From contig CAKSDE010000004.1 of the NCBI GenBank assembly GCA_934444735.1, forward strand, positions 128,591 to 192,590: DNA of 64,000 nucleotides. Reading direction: 5' to 3'. The notes beneath the pieces were generated by a model that was not told the origin of the DNA, did no database searches, and was given only the letters and a program-made list of their open reading frames with translations. Position numbers and translations under genes: made by a program. Numbering within the stretch: the stretch's first letter is position 1; each line of letters starts with the position of its first letter. Positions 50,220 through 57,592 of the stretch are shown in pieces. The stretch is from an uncultured Clostridia bacterium (GTDB taxonomy: Bacteria; Bacillota; Clostridia; UBA1381).

Positions 50220-51047
50220 TTAAAATTCCCCGTCGAATACAAAATCAGCGCCGCCCTCCATAATAACCTTTTCCGGCTCATATTTGATGCGCAGATCACC
50301 GCCGAGCAGATGCACCGTTATAAACTCACTCTCGGGCGAAATCCCATTTGCAACCGCAGCCGAAACCACCGCACAGGCTCCCGTTCCGCACGCCATAGTC
50401 TCGCCGCTTCCGCGCTCCCATACACGCATTGAAAGCTCTCTTTCGTTTATCACTTCTACGAACTCTGTATTAACTCTGTCGGGAAACATCTTATCATTTT
50501 CGTAAAGCGGTCCGATTTTCTCCAAATCCAGATTTTCTATATTATCGGTAAATATCACGCAATGCGGATTTCCCATAGAAACGCAGGTTATCGTATCCTC
50601 ACCATCCGCAATCTTTACTTTTTTGCCGATTACCGTATCGGTATCCGATATAACCGGGATCTTTTCAGCCGCAAATTCAGCCTTTCCCATATCCACCGTC
50701 ACCGTCTTAACTTTGCCCTTTAATATATTTAAGTGCAGCTTTTTTATACCGCTTAAGGTTTCCAGCGTTATATCTTCTTTTTTGGTAAGTCCGCGCTCAT
50801 AAACGTATTTACCGATGCAGCGCGTCGCATTGCCGCACATCTTACCTTCGCTCCCGTCGGCGTTAAACATACGCATACGAAAGTCGGCTTTTTCGGATGG
50901 TAAAATCAGGACAATCCCGTCACCGCCGACTCCTTTATGCCGATCGGACAGTCTGACCGAGAGCTTTTCGGGATTTTCTATCTCTTGCGAAAATCCGTTG
51001 AAATATATATAATCGTTTCCCAATCCGTGCATCTTTGTGAATTTCAT
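50220..51047 (-). CDS. dapF: Diaminopimelate epimerase
   Basis: 275 aa with both catalytic cysteines: FNADGSEGKMCGNATRC and the C-terminal GSGETMACGTGACAV. KMHGLGNDYIYF is the family start. It makes meso-DAP for lysine and peptidoglycan. AAAGGAC precedes ATG 51047. A repeat element of about 300 bp separates it from lysA; only a weak promoter candidate (TATAAT near 51110, poor -35) is visible, so it may depend on read-through. Confidence 0.97.
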   Translation of the reverse strand: MKFTKMHGLGNDYIYFNGFSQEIENPEKLSVRLSDRHKGVGGDGIVLILPSEKADFRMRMFNADGSEGKMCGNATRCIGKYVYERGLTKKEDITLETLSGIKKLHLNILKGKVKTVTVDMGKAEFAAEKIPVISDTDTVIGKKVKIADGEDTITCVSMGNPHCVIFTDNIENLDLEKIGPLYENDKMFPDRVNTEFVEVINERELSMRVWERGSGETMACGTGACAVVSAAVANGISPESEFITVHLLGGDLRIKYEPEKVIMEGGADFVFDGEF

Positions 51048-51085
51048 TTTCCATGTCCTTTCTAAATATATATTTTTAGGTAGAA

Positions 51086-51110
51086 ATCAAGGATTAGCAC
51101 CCCCGATACC
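51086..51110 (+). repeat. GGTTAGCACCCCCGATACC-type repeat, copy 1
   Basis: ATCAAGGATTAGCACCCCCG then ATACC; matches copies on the minus strand at 61565-61591 and 63970-63995. Followed, as in copy 3, by ATTATAAGAATGG. Confidence 0.7.
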
Positions 51111-51126
51111 ATTATAAGAATGGCGA

Positions 51127-51414
51127 CTATAAAAAAATCAATTGATTTTTTTATAGCTTTTACTTTTTGTGAGGGGATAGGAAAAAAGCTTTGGAATTAA
51201 CAAACTGAGCCAAAGCTTTAGCTTTGGGTTACCCGACGGCGTACACGGGTACGCCAAGCGGCTCAGTTTGTTGATAGCAAGAAAAGGAAAAATCGTACGA
51301 AAAATCATATTTTTTTAATTTTTCTACCTTAATAAAACTAAATCGTAACAATTATGTTTTCTAGTGTGCGTGTTTTACTTCTTTTCTTGCGTTCCGGAGT
51401 TTTTTAACATCCCC
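51127..51414 (-). repeat. Structured gene-end repeat, long copy C (behind lysA)
   Basis: On the minus strand the lysA stop codon supplies the first G of GGGGATGTTAAAAAACTCCG. Then GAACGCAAGAAAAG, CTTTTCTTGC, core AACAAACTGAGCC ... GGCTCAGTTTGTT with GGCGTAC-CCGT-GTACGCC and CCAAAGC-TAAA-GCTTTGG, CTATCCCC, and a final palindrome CTATAAAAAAATCAA/TTG... (51127-51156). That palindrome has no T-tail in the lysA direction, unlike copies at operon ends. Confidence 0.8.
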
Positions 51415-52724
51415 TATATATCGTTTTTTACTATATCTTCAAAACTCTCTCTTTTTACGGCGATATAGCTGTCTTTGCCGTTTACCATAACAATCGGCAG
51501 CCGCGGTACTCTGTTGTAGTTTGATGCCATAGAATAGTTATATGCACCTGTTGAAAGAACGGCAACAATATCGCCGCGGCAAACACTTTCGGGCAATCTC
51601 ACGTTTTCTTGTATAATATCGCCGCTTTCGCAGCACCGCCCCACTACCGAGCATTCAAAATCACATTTTTCACCCATCTTATTCGCCGCAAAAACCGTAT
51701 ATGCCGACTTATAGAGAGCATATCTCGGATTATCGGTCATACCTCCGTCTACCGAAACATAGTTTTTATACCCCTCAATCCGCTTTACCGAGCCGACTTT
51801 ATAAAGAGTGAGTCCGGCATCGGCAACGATGCTTCTGCCGGGTTCCATTCTTATTATCGGGTAATCCACACCCAGCCTTTCTGCCATCTCTTTTGTCTTT
51901 TCCGAAACAAGCTTTATATTTTCGGCTATATCAATTATCGGATCATTTTCGGTGTAGCGCACACCGTAGCCGCCGCCGAGGTTTAGTTCCTTTGCGGTAT
52001 ATCCGTATTTGTTCTTCATGTCCGCTATAAATTTAAACATAATTTCAGCGGCGGCAAGATATACCTCGGAATCGAACACCTGTGAGCCTACGTGACAGTG
52101 GAAACCAACAAGCTCAATATTTTCTTTTCCGAGTGCATATCGGCAGATCTTTTCCGCCGCACCCGTTTCTATCGCCGAGCCGAATTTTGAATCAACCTTT
52201 CCTGTCGCTACCGCCTCATATGTGTGAGGATCGATTCCCGGGGTGAGCCTTAAGAGTATTTTTTGGCAAATGCCATGCTTTTTTGCGAAAAAGTCAATCG
52301 CGTCAACCTCCTCGAAGTTATCGGCAACAAAATATCCCACTCCGTTTTCTATCGCAAATTCCACATCTTCATCAGTCTTATTGTTGCTGTGAAAATATGC
52401 CATAGAAAGCGGAAAACCCGCACATTTTGCGGTATAAATCTCGCCCGACGAAACAACGTCGATTCCCATGCCTTCTTCTTTTGCAATCCTGTAAATTTGC
52501 TTAAATGACGCAGCCTTGCTCGCAAAAAGCGGCAGAGATTTCTCCCCGAAATATTTCTTCATCGCGCCGATATATGTGCGCATATTCGCCCTTATCCGCT
52601 CCTCGTCCATAACATAGAGCGCCGTAGAATACTTTTTTGTCAGCTCAACCGTATCAAATCTGCCGAAGGTCAGATGCCCCTGCTCATTTATACCAAGATT
52701 TTCGCATATCATTTGTACCGTCAC
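51414..52724 (-). CDS. lysA: Diaminopimelate decarboxylase
   Basis: 436 aa alanine-racemase-fold PLP enzyme: PLP lysine in PLFASKAASFK, GFHCHVGSQ, LNLGGGYGVRY, MEPGRSIVADAG and the C-terminal VVGRCCESGDII with YNYSMASNYNR. It decarboxylates meso-DAP to lysine. The start follows the dapB stop by a single base, so translation is coupled. The stop codon merges with the repeat element. Confidence 0.97.
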   Translation of the reverse strand: MTVQMICENLGINEQGHLTFGRFDTVELTKKYSTALYVMDEERIRANMRTYIGAMKKYFGEKSLPLFASKAASFKQIYRIAKEEGMGIDVVSSGEIYTAKCAGFPLSMAYFHSNNKTDEDVEFAIENGVGYFVADNFEEVDAIDFFAKKHGICQKILLRLTPGIDPHTYEAVATGKVDSKFGSAIETGAAEKICRYALGKENIELVGFHCHVGSQVFDSEVYLAAAEIMFKFIADMKNKYGYTAKELNLGGGYGVRYTENDPIIDIAENIKLVSEKTKEMAERLGVDYPIIRMEPGRSIVADAGLTLYKVGSVKRIEGYKNYVSVDGGMTDNPRYALYKSAYTVFAANKMGEKCDFECSVVGRCCESGDIIQENVRLPESVCRGDIVAVLSTGAYNYSMASNYNRVPRLPIVMVNGKDSYIAVKRESFEDIVKNDI

Positions 52725-52725
52725 C

Positions 52726-53466
52726 TCATCTTATCATATCGTTCATATCATACAAGCCGTTTTCTTTATCCGCGATAAACTTTGCCGCACTGATTGCACC
52801 CTCTGCAAAAAGCGATCTTTCGTGCGCCTCATGCTTTAACGTTATCGTCTGCGAATCGGTTCCTACTATCACGCAGTGCTCACCGACAATATTTCCGACG
52901 CGCACCGAATGTATTCCTATCTCGTCCTTTGCTCTGCCGTCTTTTCCGTTTCTTCCCATAACGCATCTCAAGCCGTTTCTGACCGATTTTATAGCGTTTG
53001 CTATGAGTATCGCGGTTCCGCTCGGCGAATCCAGCTTTCTGTTATGGTGCGTTTCGACAATTTCAATATCCGCATCGGGAAAGGTTTTTACCGTAATCTT
53101 CGCCAGCTCGCATAAAAGCGCCACTCCCACCGACATATTCATCGAAAAGAACACAGGTATATGCTTTGATGCGTCCCTTATCATTTCAAGCTCCTCTTCG
53201 GTATGCCCCGTTGTTGCAATCACAACCGGCTTTTTGTTTTTTACGCAGAATATCAGCAGAGCCTCAACCGCGCTGTGATGCGAAAAATCTATAACGCAAT
53301 CAATATCTTCTTCTATATTGTCAAAATTTTTGTAGCAGTGAACACCGTCAAAATTTCCGCCGACATCTACTCCGGCTGTCAATTCAACATCATTTTTATC
53401 CGAGAGCGCAAGCTTTGCAACCTCGCCGCCCATTCTTCCGGCTATTCCGTTTATTAAAATCTTCAT
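52726..53466 (-). CDS. dapB: 4-hydroxy-tetrahydrodipicolinate reductase
   Basis: 246 aa: NAD(P)-binding ILINGIAGRMGGEVA, catalytic EIVETHHNRKLDSPSGTAI with the conserved histidine pair, and SVRVGNIVGEHCVI. It reduces the DapA product. The Rossmann turn reads GIAGRMG. Follows dapA by 20 bp. Confidence 0.97.
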   Translation of the reverse strand: MKILINGIAGRMGGEVAKLALSDKNDVELTAGVDVGGNFDGVHCYKNFDNIEEDIDCVIDFSHHSAVEALLIFCVKNKKPVVIATTGHTEEELEMIRDASKHIPVFFSMNMSVGVALLCELAKITVKTFPDADIEIVETHHNRKLDSPSGTAILIANAIKSVRNGLRCVMGRNGKDGRAKDEIGIHSVRVGNIVGEHCVIVGTDSQTITLKHEAHERSLFAEGAISAAKFIADKENGLYDMNDMIR

Positions 53467-53486
53467 CTTTATCTCTCCATTTGGTT

Positions 53487-54377
53487 TTAAATTTCAATAC
53501 CTGCCGCTCTCATCAATGCAAAAAGCGTATCAGCATGAGCGTCCTCGATTTGGGTAAGCGGCAGACGCAGCGCATTTTCGCCATACCCCATCTTCGCTGT
53601 CGCCGCCTTTACCGGTATCGGATTGACCTCCGCAAAAAGCGCGTTTATAAGATCAAGATACTTAAGCTGCAAAAAGAGGCTTGTTTTAACATCACCCGAC
53701 AAATAGCTCTTGCAGATCTGTGATGTTTCCTTCGGTAAAATATTCGACAAAACCGAAATTACACCTTTTCCTCCCAAAGACATTACCGGCACAATCTGAT
53801 CGTCATTTCCCGAGTAAATATCAAGCTTGCCTTGAGTCAGCGCCGCAATTTCGGCAATCTGCGAGATATTGCCGCTCGCCTCTTTTATCGCAGCAATGTT
53901 CGGGTGTTCTGCCAGTACAGCGCAGGTCTTTGGCTGAATATTGCAGCCGGTTCTCGACGGTACGTTATACAGAATTACGGGCTTTGTGCTTATATCGGCA
54001 ACCTCCGTAAATGACTTTATAAGCCCGTTCTGGGTGGCTTTGTTGTAGTACGGTGTAACCACAAGCATAGCGTCCGCCCCGATGTCACATGAGAATTTTG
54101 TGAGTTCCTTTGCATATGCAATGTCATTCGAGCCTGTTCCCGCGATTACCGGCACTCTTTTTGCCGCCGTCTTTACCGCAAATTCGACTACGCTTTTGTG
54201 TTCTTCATCGCTTAATGTTGAACCCTCTCCCGTTGTACCGGCGGCGACAATCGCGTCTATCCCCTCTGCGATCTGCCATTCTATGAGCCGTCCGAAGCTT
54301 TCAAAATCAATGCTCCCGTCCGCTCTCATAGGTGTTACAATTGCCGTTGCCGCGCCTTCAAATACCGTCTTTTTCAT
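53487..54377 (-). CDS. dapA: 4-hydroxy-tetrahydrodipicolinate synthase
   Basis: 296 aa TIM-barrel aldolase: ATAIVTPMRADGSID, AGTTGEGSTLSDEEH, VTPYYNKATQNG with the pyruvate-contact tyrosines, YNVPSRTG and the Schiff-base lysine in AIKEASG. It condenses pyruvate and aspartate semialdehyde. First gene behind the lysine riboswitch. GGAGAG precedes ATG 54377. Confidence 0.97.
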   Translation of the reverse strand: MKKTVFEGAATAIVTPMRADGSIDFESFGRLIEWQIAEGIDAIVAAGTTGEGSTLSDEEHKSVVEFAVKTAAKRVPVIAGTGSNDIAYAKELTKFSCDIGADAMLVVTPYYNKATQNGLIKSFTEVADISTKPVILYNVPSRTGCNIQPKTCAVLAEHPNIAAIKEASGNISQIAEIAALTQGKLDIYSGNDDQIVPVMSLGGKGVISVLSNILPKETSQICKSYLSGDVKTSLFLQLKYLDLINALFAEVNPIPVKAATAKMGYGENALRLPLTQIEDAHADTLFALMRAAGIEI

Positions 54378-54451
54378 TTTAAATCTCTCCTTTTTTAATT
54401 ATCCAATATGTTTTTTGGCGGAGAAGAGGTTTTGCCGAAAATTTTAAGGAC

Positions 54452-54488
54452 AAAAAAATGACAGCCTTAAAAAATCCGGCTATCATTT
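54452..54488 (-). terminator. Riboswitch-controlled terminator before dapA
   Basis: Minus strand: AAATGATAGCC pairs with GGCTGTCATTT, followed by TTTTTTT (A-run at 54452-54458). Confidence 0.85.
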
Positions 54489-54514
54489 GAAATATACATA
54501 TATTATACGTCAAT

Positions 54515-54686
54515 CAAGTGATAGCTCTCCGCATTTTTGCGACAGCAGCAGAAATTTTATTTTCTGTCTGCCAGATCGGTATTTTGCCACATACCGTCTT
54601 CGGCACCTATCCCTTTCACACGGCTCTGCTTCGGCAAAGCATATGAGTTCGTGCTACTGATGATACAGTGCGCCTCTATCTTTAGA
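54515..54686 (-). promoter_or_regulatory. Lysine riboswitch (L-box)
   Basis: On the minus strand the L-box landmarks run in order: AAGATAGAGGCGC, then GAACTCATATGC, GAAAGGGATAGGTGCCGAAG (near-identical to known lysC leaders), a hairpin GGCAGACAG...CTGCTGTC, and GAGAGCTATCACTT as the closing P1 strand. CTATC of P1 competes with the terminator at 54452-54488, so lysine should cause early termination. Confidence 0.93.
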
Positions 54687-54689
54687 CTC

Positions 54690-54718
54690 ATTATAATATA
54701 ATTTATATTCCCTGTCAA
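54690..54718 (-). promoter_or_regulatory. Promoter of the dapA operon
   Basis: Minus-strand TTGACA (54713-54718), 17 bp, TATAAT (54690-54695): full consensus, a few bases before the riboswitch. Confidence 0.88.
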
Positions 54719-54827
54719 CACCTATTATATATTTTTTGTGAATAAATATGCAAACGCACAAATACACCAACCCTTTTTCGGCACGTCTTTGTCGAAAACA
54801 GTCAATTTATCGCTCTGTTTTTGCGCC

Positions 54828-55145
54828 TTACAAAAGCACGTCGCAGTTTTCGGCAATCCACCTTTCGGTTGCGTCCGCATCAATAGCGGAATAAATATTA
54901 AAAAGGCAAATCATTCCGCTGTAGCGCGATAAATCCCTTTTTTCGATGTCGCACTCCGAGTACGGTACAAAAATAATTTTTGCGCCCAAATCATGCGCTG
55001 CCTTTTCGTATAAAGCGCAAAACTCGTTTGCGCCGGTGCTGTAAAACTCCGTCACACCGTCCGCGATCAGCTTTTTTATACTTTCATAAACCTGTTTCCC
55101 CAATTCCATATCCGTCCCCTGACCGATAATTCCACATCGTTTCAT
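54828..55145 (-). CDS. SLOG-like (YpsA/DUF1273-type) protein
   Basis: 105 aa. The order GIIGQGTDMELGKQVYESIK, GVTEFYSTGANEFCALYEKA and AKIIFVPYSE matches Rossmann-like SLOG proteins (IGHR ... GAxGEFD), which bind nucleotides, though the loop glycines differ, so the family is only suggested. The gene is divergent from a small XRE regulator, and the space between has a palindrome that suggests control. Function unknown. Confidence 0.55.
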   Translation of the reverse strand: MKRCGIIGQGTDMELGKQVYESIKKLIADGVTEFYSTGANEFCALYEKAAHDLGAKIIFVPYSECDIEKRDLSRYSGMICLFNIYSAIDADATERWIAENCDVLL

Positions 55146-55171
55146 CTGATATTCCTCCGGAATTGATATTG

Positions 55172-55217
55172 TACGTTTATGTAACGTATAATATCATAAA
55201 ATATATGTTAAAGTCAA
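55172..55217 (-). promoter_or_regulatory. Promoter and operator between SLOG-like and XRE genes
   Basis: Minus-strand TTGACT (55212-55217), 18-bp spacer, TATTAT (55188-55193). TACGTT-N5-AACGTA (55172-55188) lies just after the -10 box, and a further TACGTTA half-site lies near 55224. Confidence 0.6.
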
Positions 55218-55256
55218 GTAAAATACGTTACTTTAAATTATTTTGAGGTGAAAATA

Positions 55257-55505
55257 ATGAAAAAAATTACTTTTGGGGAAAATAAAAACATAATCCATAA
55301 AAACCTGAAGCTCTATCGCGTGAAAAATAACCTTACACAATCCCAGCTCGCCGCAAAGCTGCAGCTTATGAATATCAACATCGATCAGCAGATGATCAGC
55401 AAGATAGAGCACAATAACCGCATTGTAACCGACTATGAGCTTGTATGCTTGTGCAGGATTTTGAAGGTAGATGTCGGCGATATGATCTCGGGCATTAATT
55501 TTTAA
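55257..55505 (+). CDS. Small XRE-family regulator
   Basis: 82 aa from ATG 55257 (TTGAGGTG 6 nt upstream; GTG 55248 is inside that site). HTH_3 domain with NLKLYRVKNNLTQSQLAAKL and QQMISKIEHNNRIVTDYEL. Single domain, likely repressor of the divergent SLOG-like gene and itself through the TACGTT palindrome. Confidence 0.85.
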   Translation: MKKITFGENKNIIHKNLKLYRVKNNLTQSQLAAKLQLMNINIDQQMISKIEHNNRIVTDYELVCLCRILKVDVGDMISGINF

Positions 55506-55538
55506 CACATTTCCGCCTGATTTTTTTATCAATCTATA

Positions 55539-55567
55539 TTGAATTATTCCCGAAAATATGGTATTAT
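55539..55567 (+). promoter_or_regulatory. Promoter of yhbY
   Basis: TTGAAT (55539-55544), 17-bp spacer, TATTAT (55562-55567). Confidence 0.65.
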
Positions 55568-55659
55568 ATGTAGAGATAACTGTAAGATGTAAATTTTACT
55601 TTTTACATGCAATTCTTAAATATCGAAATATTATGTGAGCGGAAAGGCAATGGATAATT

Positions 55660-55977
55660 ATGATAACAAGTAAGCAAAGGGCATATCTTCGAAAACTTTC
55701 AAATACAATCGATCCGATTTTCCAGATCGGAAAGCAAGGGGTTTCGGACGAGCTGATAAACCAGCTCTCAAATGCATTGGAGGCGCGAGAGCTTATTAAG
55801 GTTCACGTTTTGGAAACGGCAATGATGGATATTAAATCCGCGTGCAACACTGTCGCAGAAGCACTCGGCGCAGAGCCGGTTCAGGCGATAGGCTCAAAAT
55901 TTGTACTCTACCGCCCGTGCAGAAAACCGCAGGAGCGGAAAATCGAGCTGCCGAAAGAAAAGAAGAAAAAAGCGTGA
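55660..55977 (+). CDS. yhbY: YhbY-family RNA-binding protein (CRM domain)
   Basis: 105 aa. CRM domain: RAYLRKLSNTIDPIFQIGKQ, the GxxG-like loop KQGVSDELI, EARELIKVHV and LGAEPVQAIGSKFVLYR. YhbY binds 50S ribosome precursors. A Lys-rich tail ends the protein. Heads yhbY-nadD/yqeK-rsfS-leuS, a conserved ribosome-biogenesis neighbourhood. Confidence 0.93.
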   Translation: MITSKQRAYLRKLSNTIDPIFQIGKQGVSDELINQLSNALEARELIKVHVLETAMMDIKSACNTVAEALGAEPVQAIGSKFVLYRPCRKPQERKIELPKEKKKKA

Positions 55978-55985
55978 GGCGGAAT

Positions 55986-57137
55986 ATGAAAAAAATCGGT
56001 ATAATCGGCGGTACCTTCGATCCTATCCATATCGGGCATATCGAGATGGCGCGCGCGGCAAAAAAGCGTTTTTCTCTCGACTCGGTTATATTTATCCCGG
56101 GCGGCAATACGCCGCACAAGGACGCGCGCAGCGTAACCCCCGCAAAAACACGGCTTGATATGGTTAAAGCCGCAGTCGGGGACGAATTTCCTGTGTGCGG
56201 CTATGAGGTTGAAAAGGAAAGCTATTCCTACACCTCCGATACTTTGGAGCATTTTAAGCGCAAATGTCCCGAAGATGAGCTTTATTTTATTGTCGGCGCG
56301 GATTCTTTGGATTATATGGATCACTGGCATGAGCCGGAGGTGATTTTTGCCGACGCGGTTATAATTGCTTTCGGGCGTGATGATTTTAATGTGCGGCAAA
56401 AAGCAAAAAGCCTGGAGGATAAGTTTTTCGGAAAAATTCTTTTTGCAAACGATAAAATATGTGATATATCCTCCACGAAAATCAGGCTTTTCGCGGATAT
56501 GGAGCTTGATTTCAGAAATTACGTTCCCGTTACGGTATATGATTTTATCAAAAAAAATCATATGTATGAGGGATATTTTTCCGATATGCGAAAAAAGGCG
56601 GCGGAATATGAAAAAGAAAGCCGATTTATCCATACGCTGGGCGTCTGCAAGATGGCGGTGAAAATGGCGCAGATTTTCGGTGAGGATATAAAAAAGACCT
56701 ACACCGCGGCGCTTTTGCACGATATTGCAAAAAATATCCCGGATGATGAAATGTATGAGATGTGTGAAAAATACGGAGTTGAGCTGTGTGATTTTGAGAA
56801 AAAGAATCCGCAGGTGGTTCATGCAAAGCTCGGTGCGTACCTTGCCGAAAGGGATTTTAACATTACCGACAAAGAAATATTGGACGCGATAAAGTGGCAC
56901 ACGCTCGGCAGATGCGATATGACGCGGCTTGAAAAAATCATATTTGTCGCCGATATGGCAGAGGAAGGCAGAAGCTTTGACGGAGTTGAAAATATAAGAA
57001 AAGCCGCGTTTTCGGATCTCGACCGTGCGGTTTTGGAGTGCATAAAGCAGACGATTGATTTTAACACCTCACTCGGGCGCAGCGTCTATGAGGGGGCATA
57101 TATAATAAGAGATTCTCTCTTAAAAAAGCTTTTATAG
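55986..57137 (+). CDS. nadD: NadD-YqeK fusion: nicotinate-nucleotide adenylyltransferase + HD phosphohydrolase
   Basis: 383 aa from ATG 55986 (KKIGIIGGTFDPIHIGH); an upstream open frame to 55842 overlaps yhbY and is not used. Residues 1-195 are NadD, with the nucleotidyltransferase HIGH-type motif IHIGH and ISSTKIR. Residues about 200-383 are YqeK, an HD-domain enzyme that in other bacteria splits diadenosine tetraphosphate: HTLGVCKMA, LLHDIAKN, AIKWHTLGR, FVADMAEEGR. In most Bacillota these are separate neighbouring genes; here they form one frame with no stop between. Confidence 0.93.
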   Translation: MKKIGIIGGTFDPIHIGHIEMARAAKKRFSLDSVIFIPGGNTPHKDARSVTPAKTRLDMVKAAVGDEFPVCGYEVEKESYSYTSDTLEHFKRKCPEDELYFIVGADSLDYMDHWHEPEVIFADAVIIAFGRDDFNVRQKAKSLEDKFFGKILFANDKICDISSTKIRLFADMELDFRNYVPVTVYDFIKKNHMYEGYFSDMRKKAAEYEKESRFIHTLGVCKMAVKMAQIFGEDIKKTYTAALLHDIAKNIPDDEMYEMCEKYGVELCDFEKKNPQVVHAKLGAYLAERDFNITDKEILDAIKWHTLGRCDMTRLEKIIFVADMAEEGRSFDGVENIRKAAFSDLDRAVLECIKQTIDFNTSLGRSVYEGAYIIRDSLLKKLL

Positions 57138-57150
57138 TGCAAAATATATG

Positions 57151-57179
57151 TTGAAAAATACGTGAAAATATAGTAAAAT
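57151..57179 (+). promoter_or_regulatory. Promoter of rsfS-leuS
   Basis: TTGAAA (57151-57156), 17-bp spacer, TAAAAT (57174-57179). Confidence 0.55.
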
Positions 57180-57225
57180 ATAGATTAAGAGTAATAGGTA
57201 ATTGTAAAACAAGGAGGACAAGCTA

Positions 57226-57564
57226 ATGCAGAGAGTAACAAGAATTGCTCAGGCTTTATATGATAAGAAGGTCAAGGATCTGGAGGTTTTGGATATTTCC
57301 GAGGTGACATCTATCGGCGATTATTTTATAATTGCGACCTGCACATCATCTACTCAGGTCAAGGCGTGCGCCGACGAAGTCGAAGAAAAGATGGACGAGA
57401 TCGGGATTGCCCCGAACCATAAAGAGGGATATAACGGCGGCAACTGGATTTTGATGGACTACGGTGATATAATCGTTCATGTTATGCTTGACGAAACTCA
57501 TGATTTCTATTCGCTCGAAAAATTGTGGAGTGATGCGAAAGAAATTGAAATAGACTTAAAATAA
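57226..57564 (+). CDS. rsfS: Ribosome silencing factor
   Basis: 112 aa with the family core LEVLDISEVTSIGDYFIIAT, GGNWILMDYGDIIVHVM and FYSLEKLWSDAKEI. It binds L14 and blocks subunit joining in slow growth. AAGGAGGAC precedes ATG 57226. leuS follows by 28 bp; no T-box leader fits in that gap. Confidence 0.96.
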   Translation: MQRVTRIAQALYDKKVKDLEVLDISEVTSIGDYFIIATCTSSTQVKACADEVEEKMDEIGIAPNHKEGYNGGNWILMDYGDIIVHVMLDETHDFYSLEKLWSDAKEIEIDLK

Positions 57565-57592
57565 CACCGTTTTTGAAAGGAATGATATAAAA

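Noticed and set aside
55908..56900. 330-codon minus-strand frame over yhbY and nadD-yqeK
   Set aside because: Opposite to two well-supported genes, and His/Phe-rich as antisense frames usually are.
57138..57592. Possible T-box leader for leuS
   Set aside because: Only 28 bp separate rsfS from leuS, and the region before rsfS (88 bp) has no T-box core or terminator.
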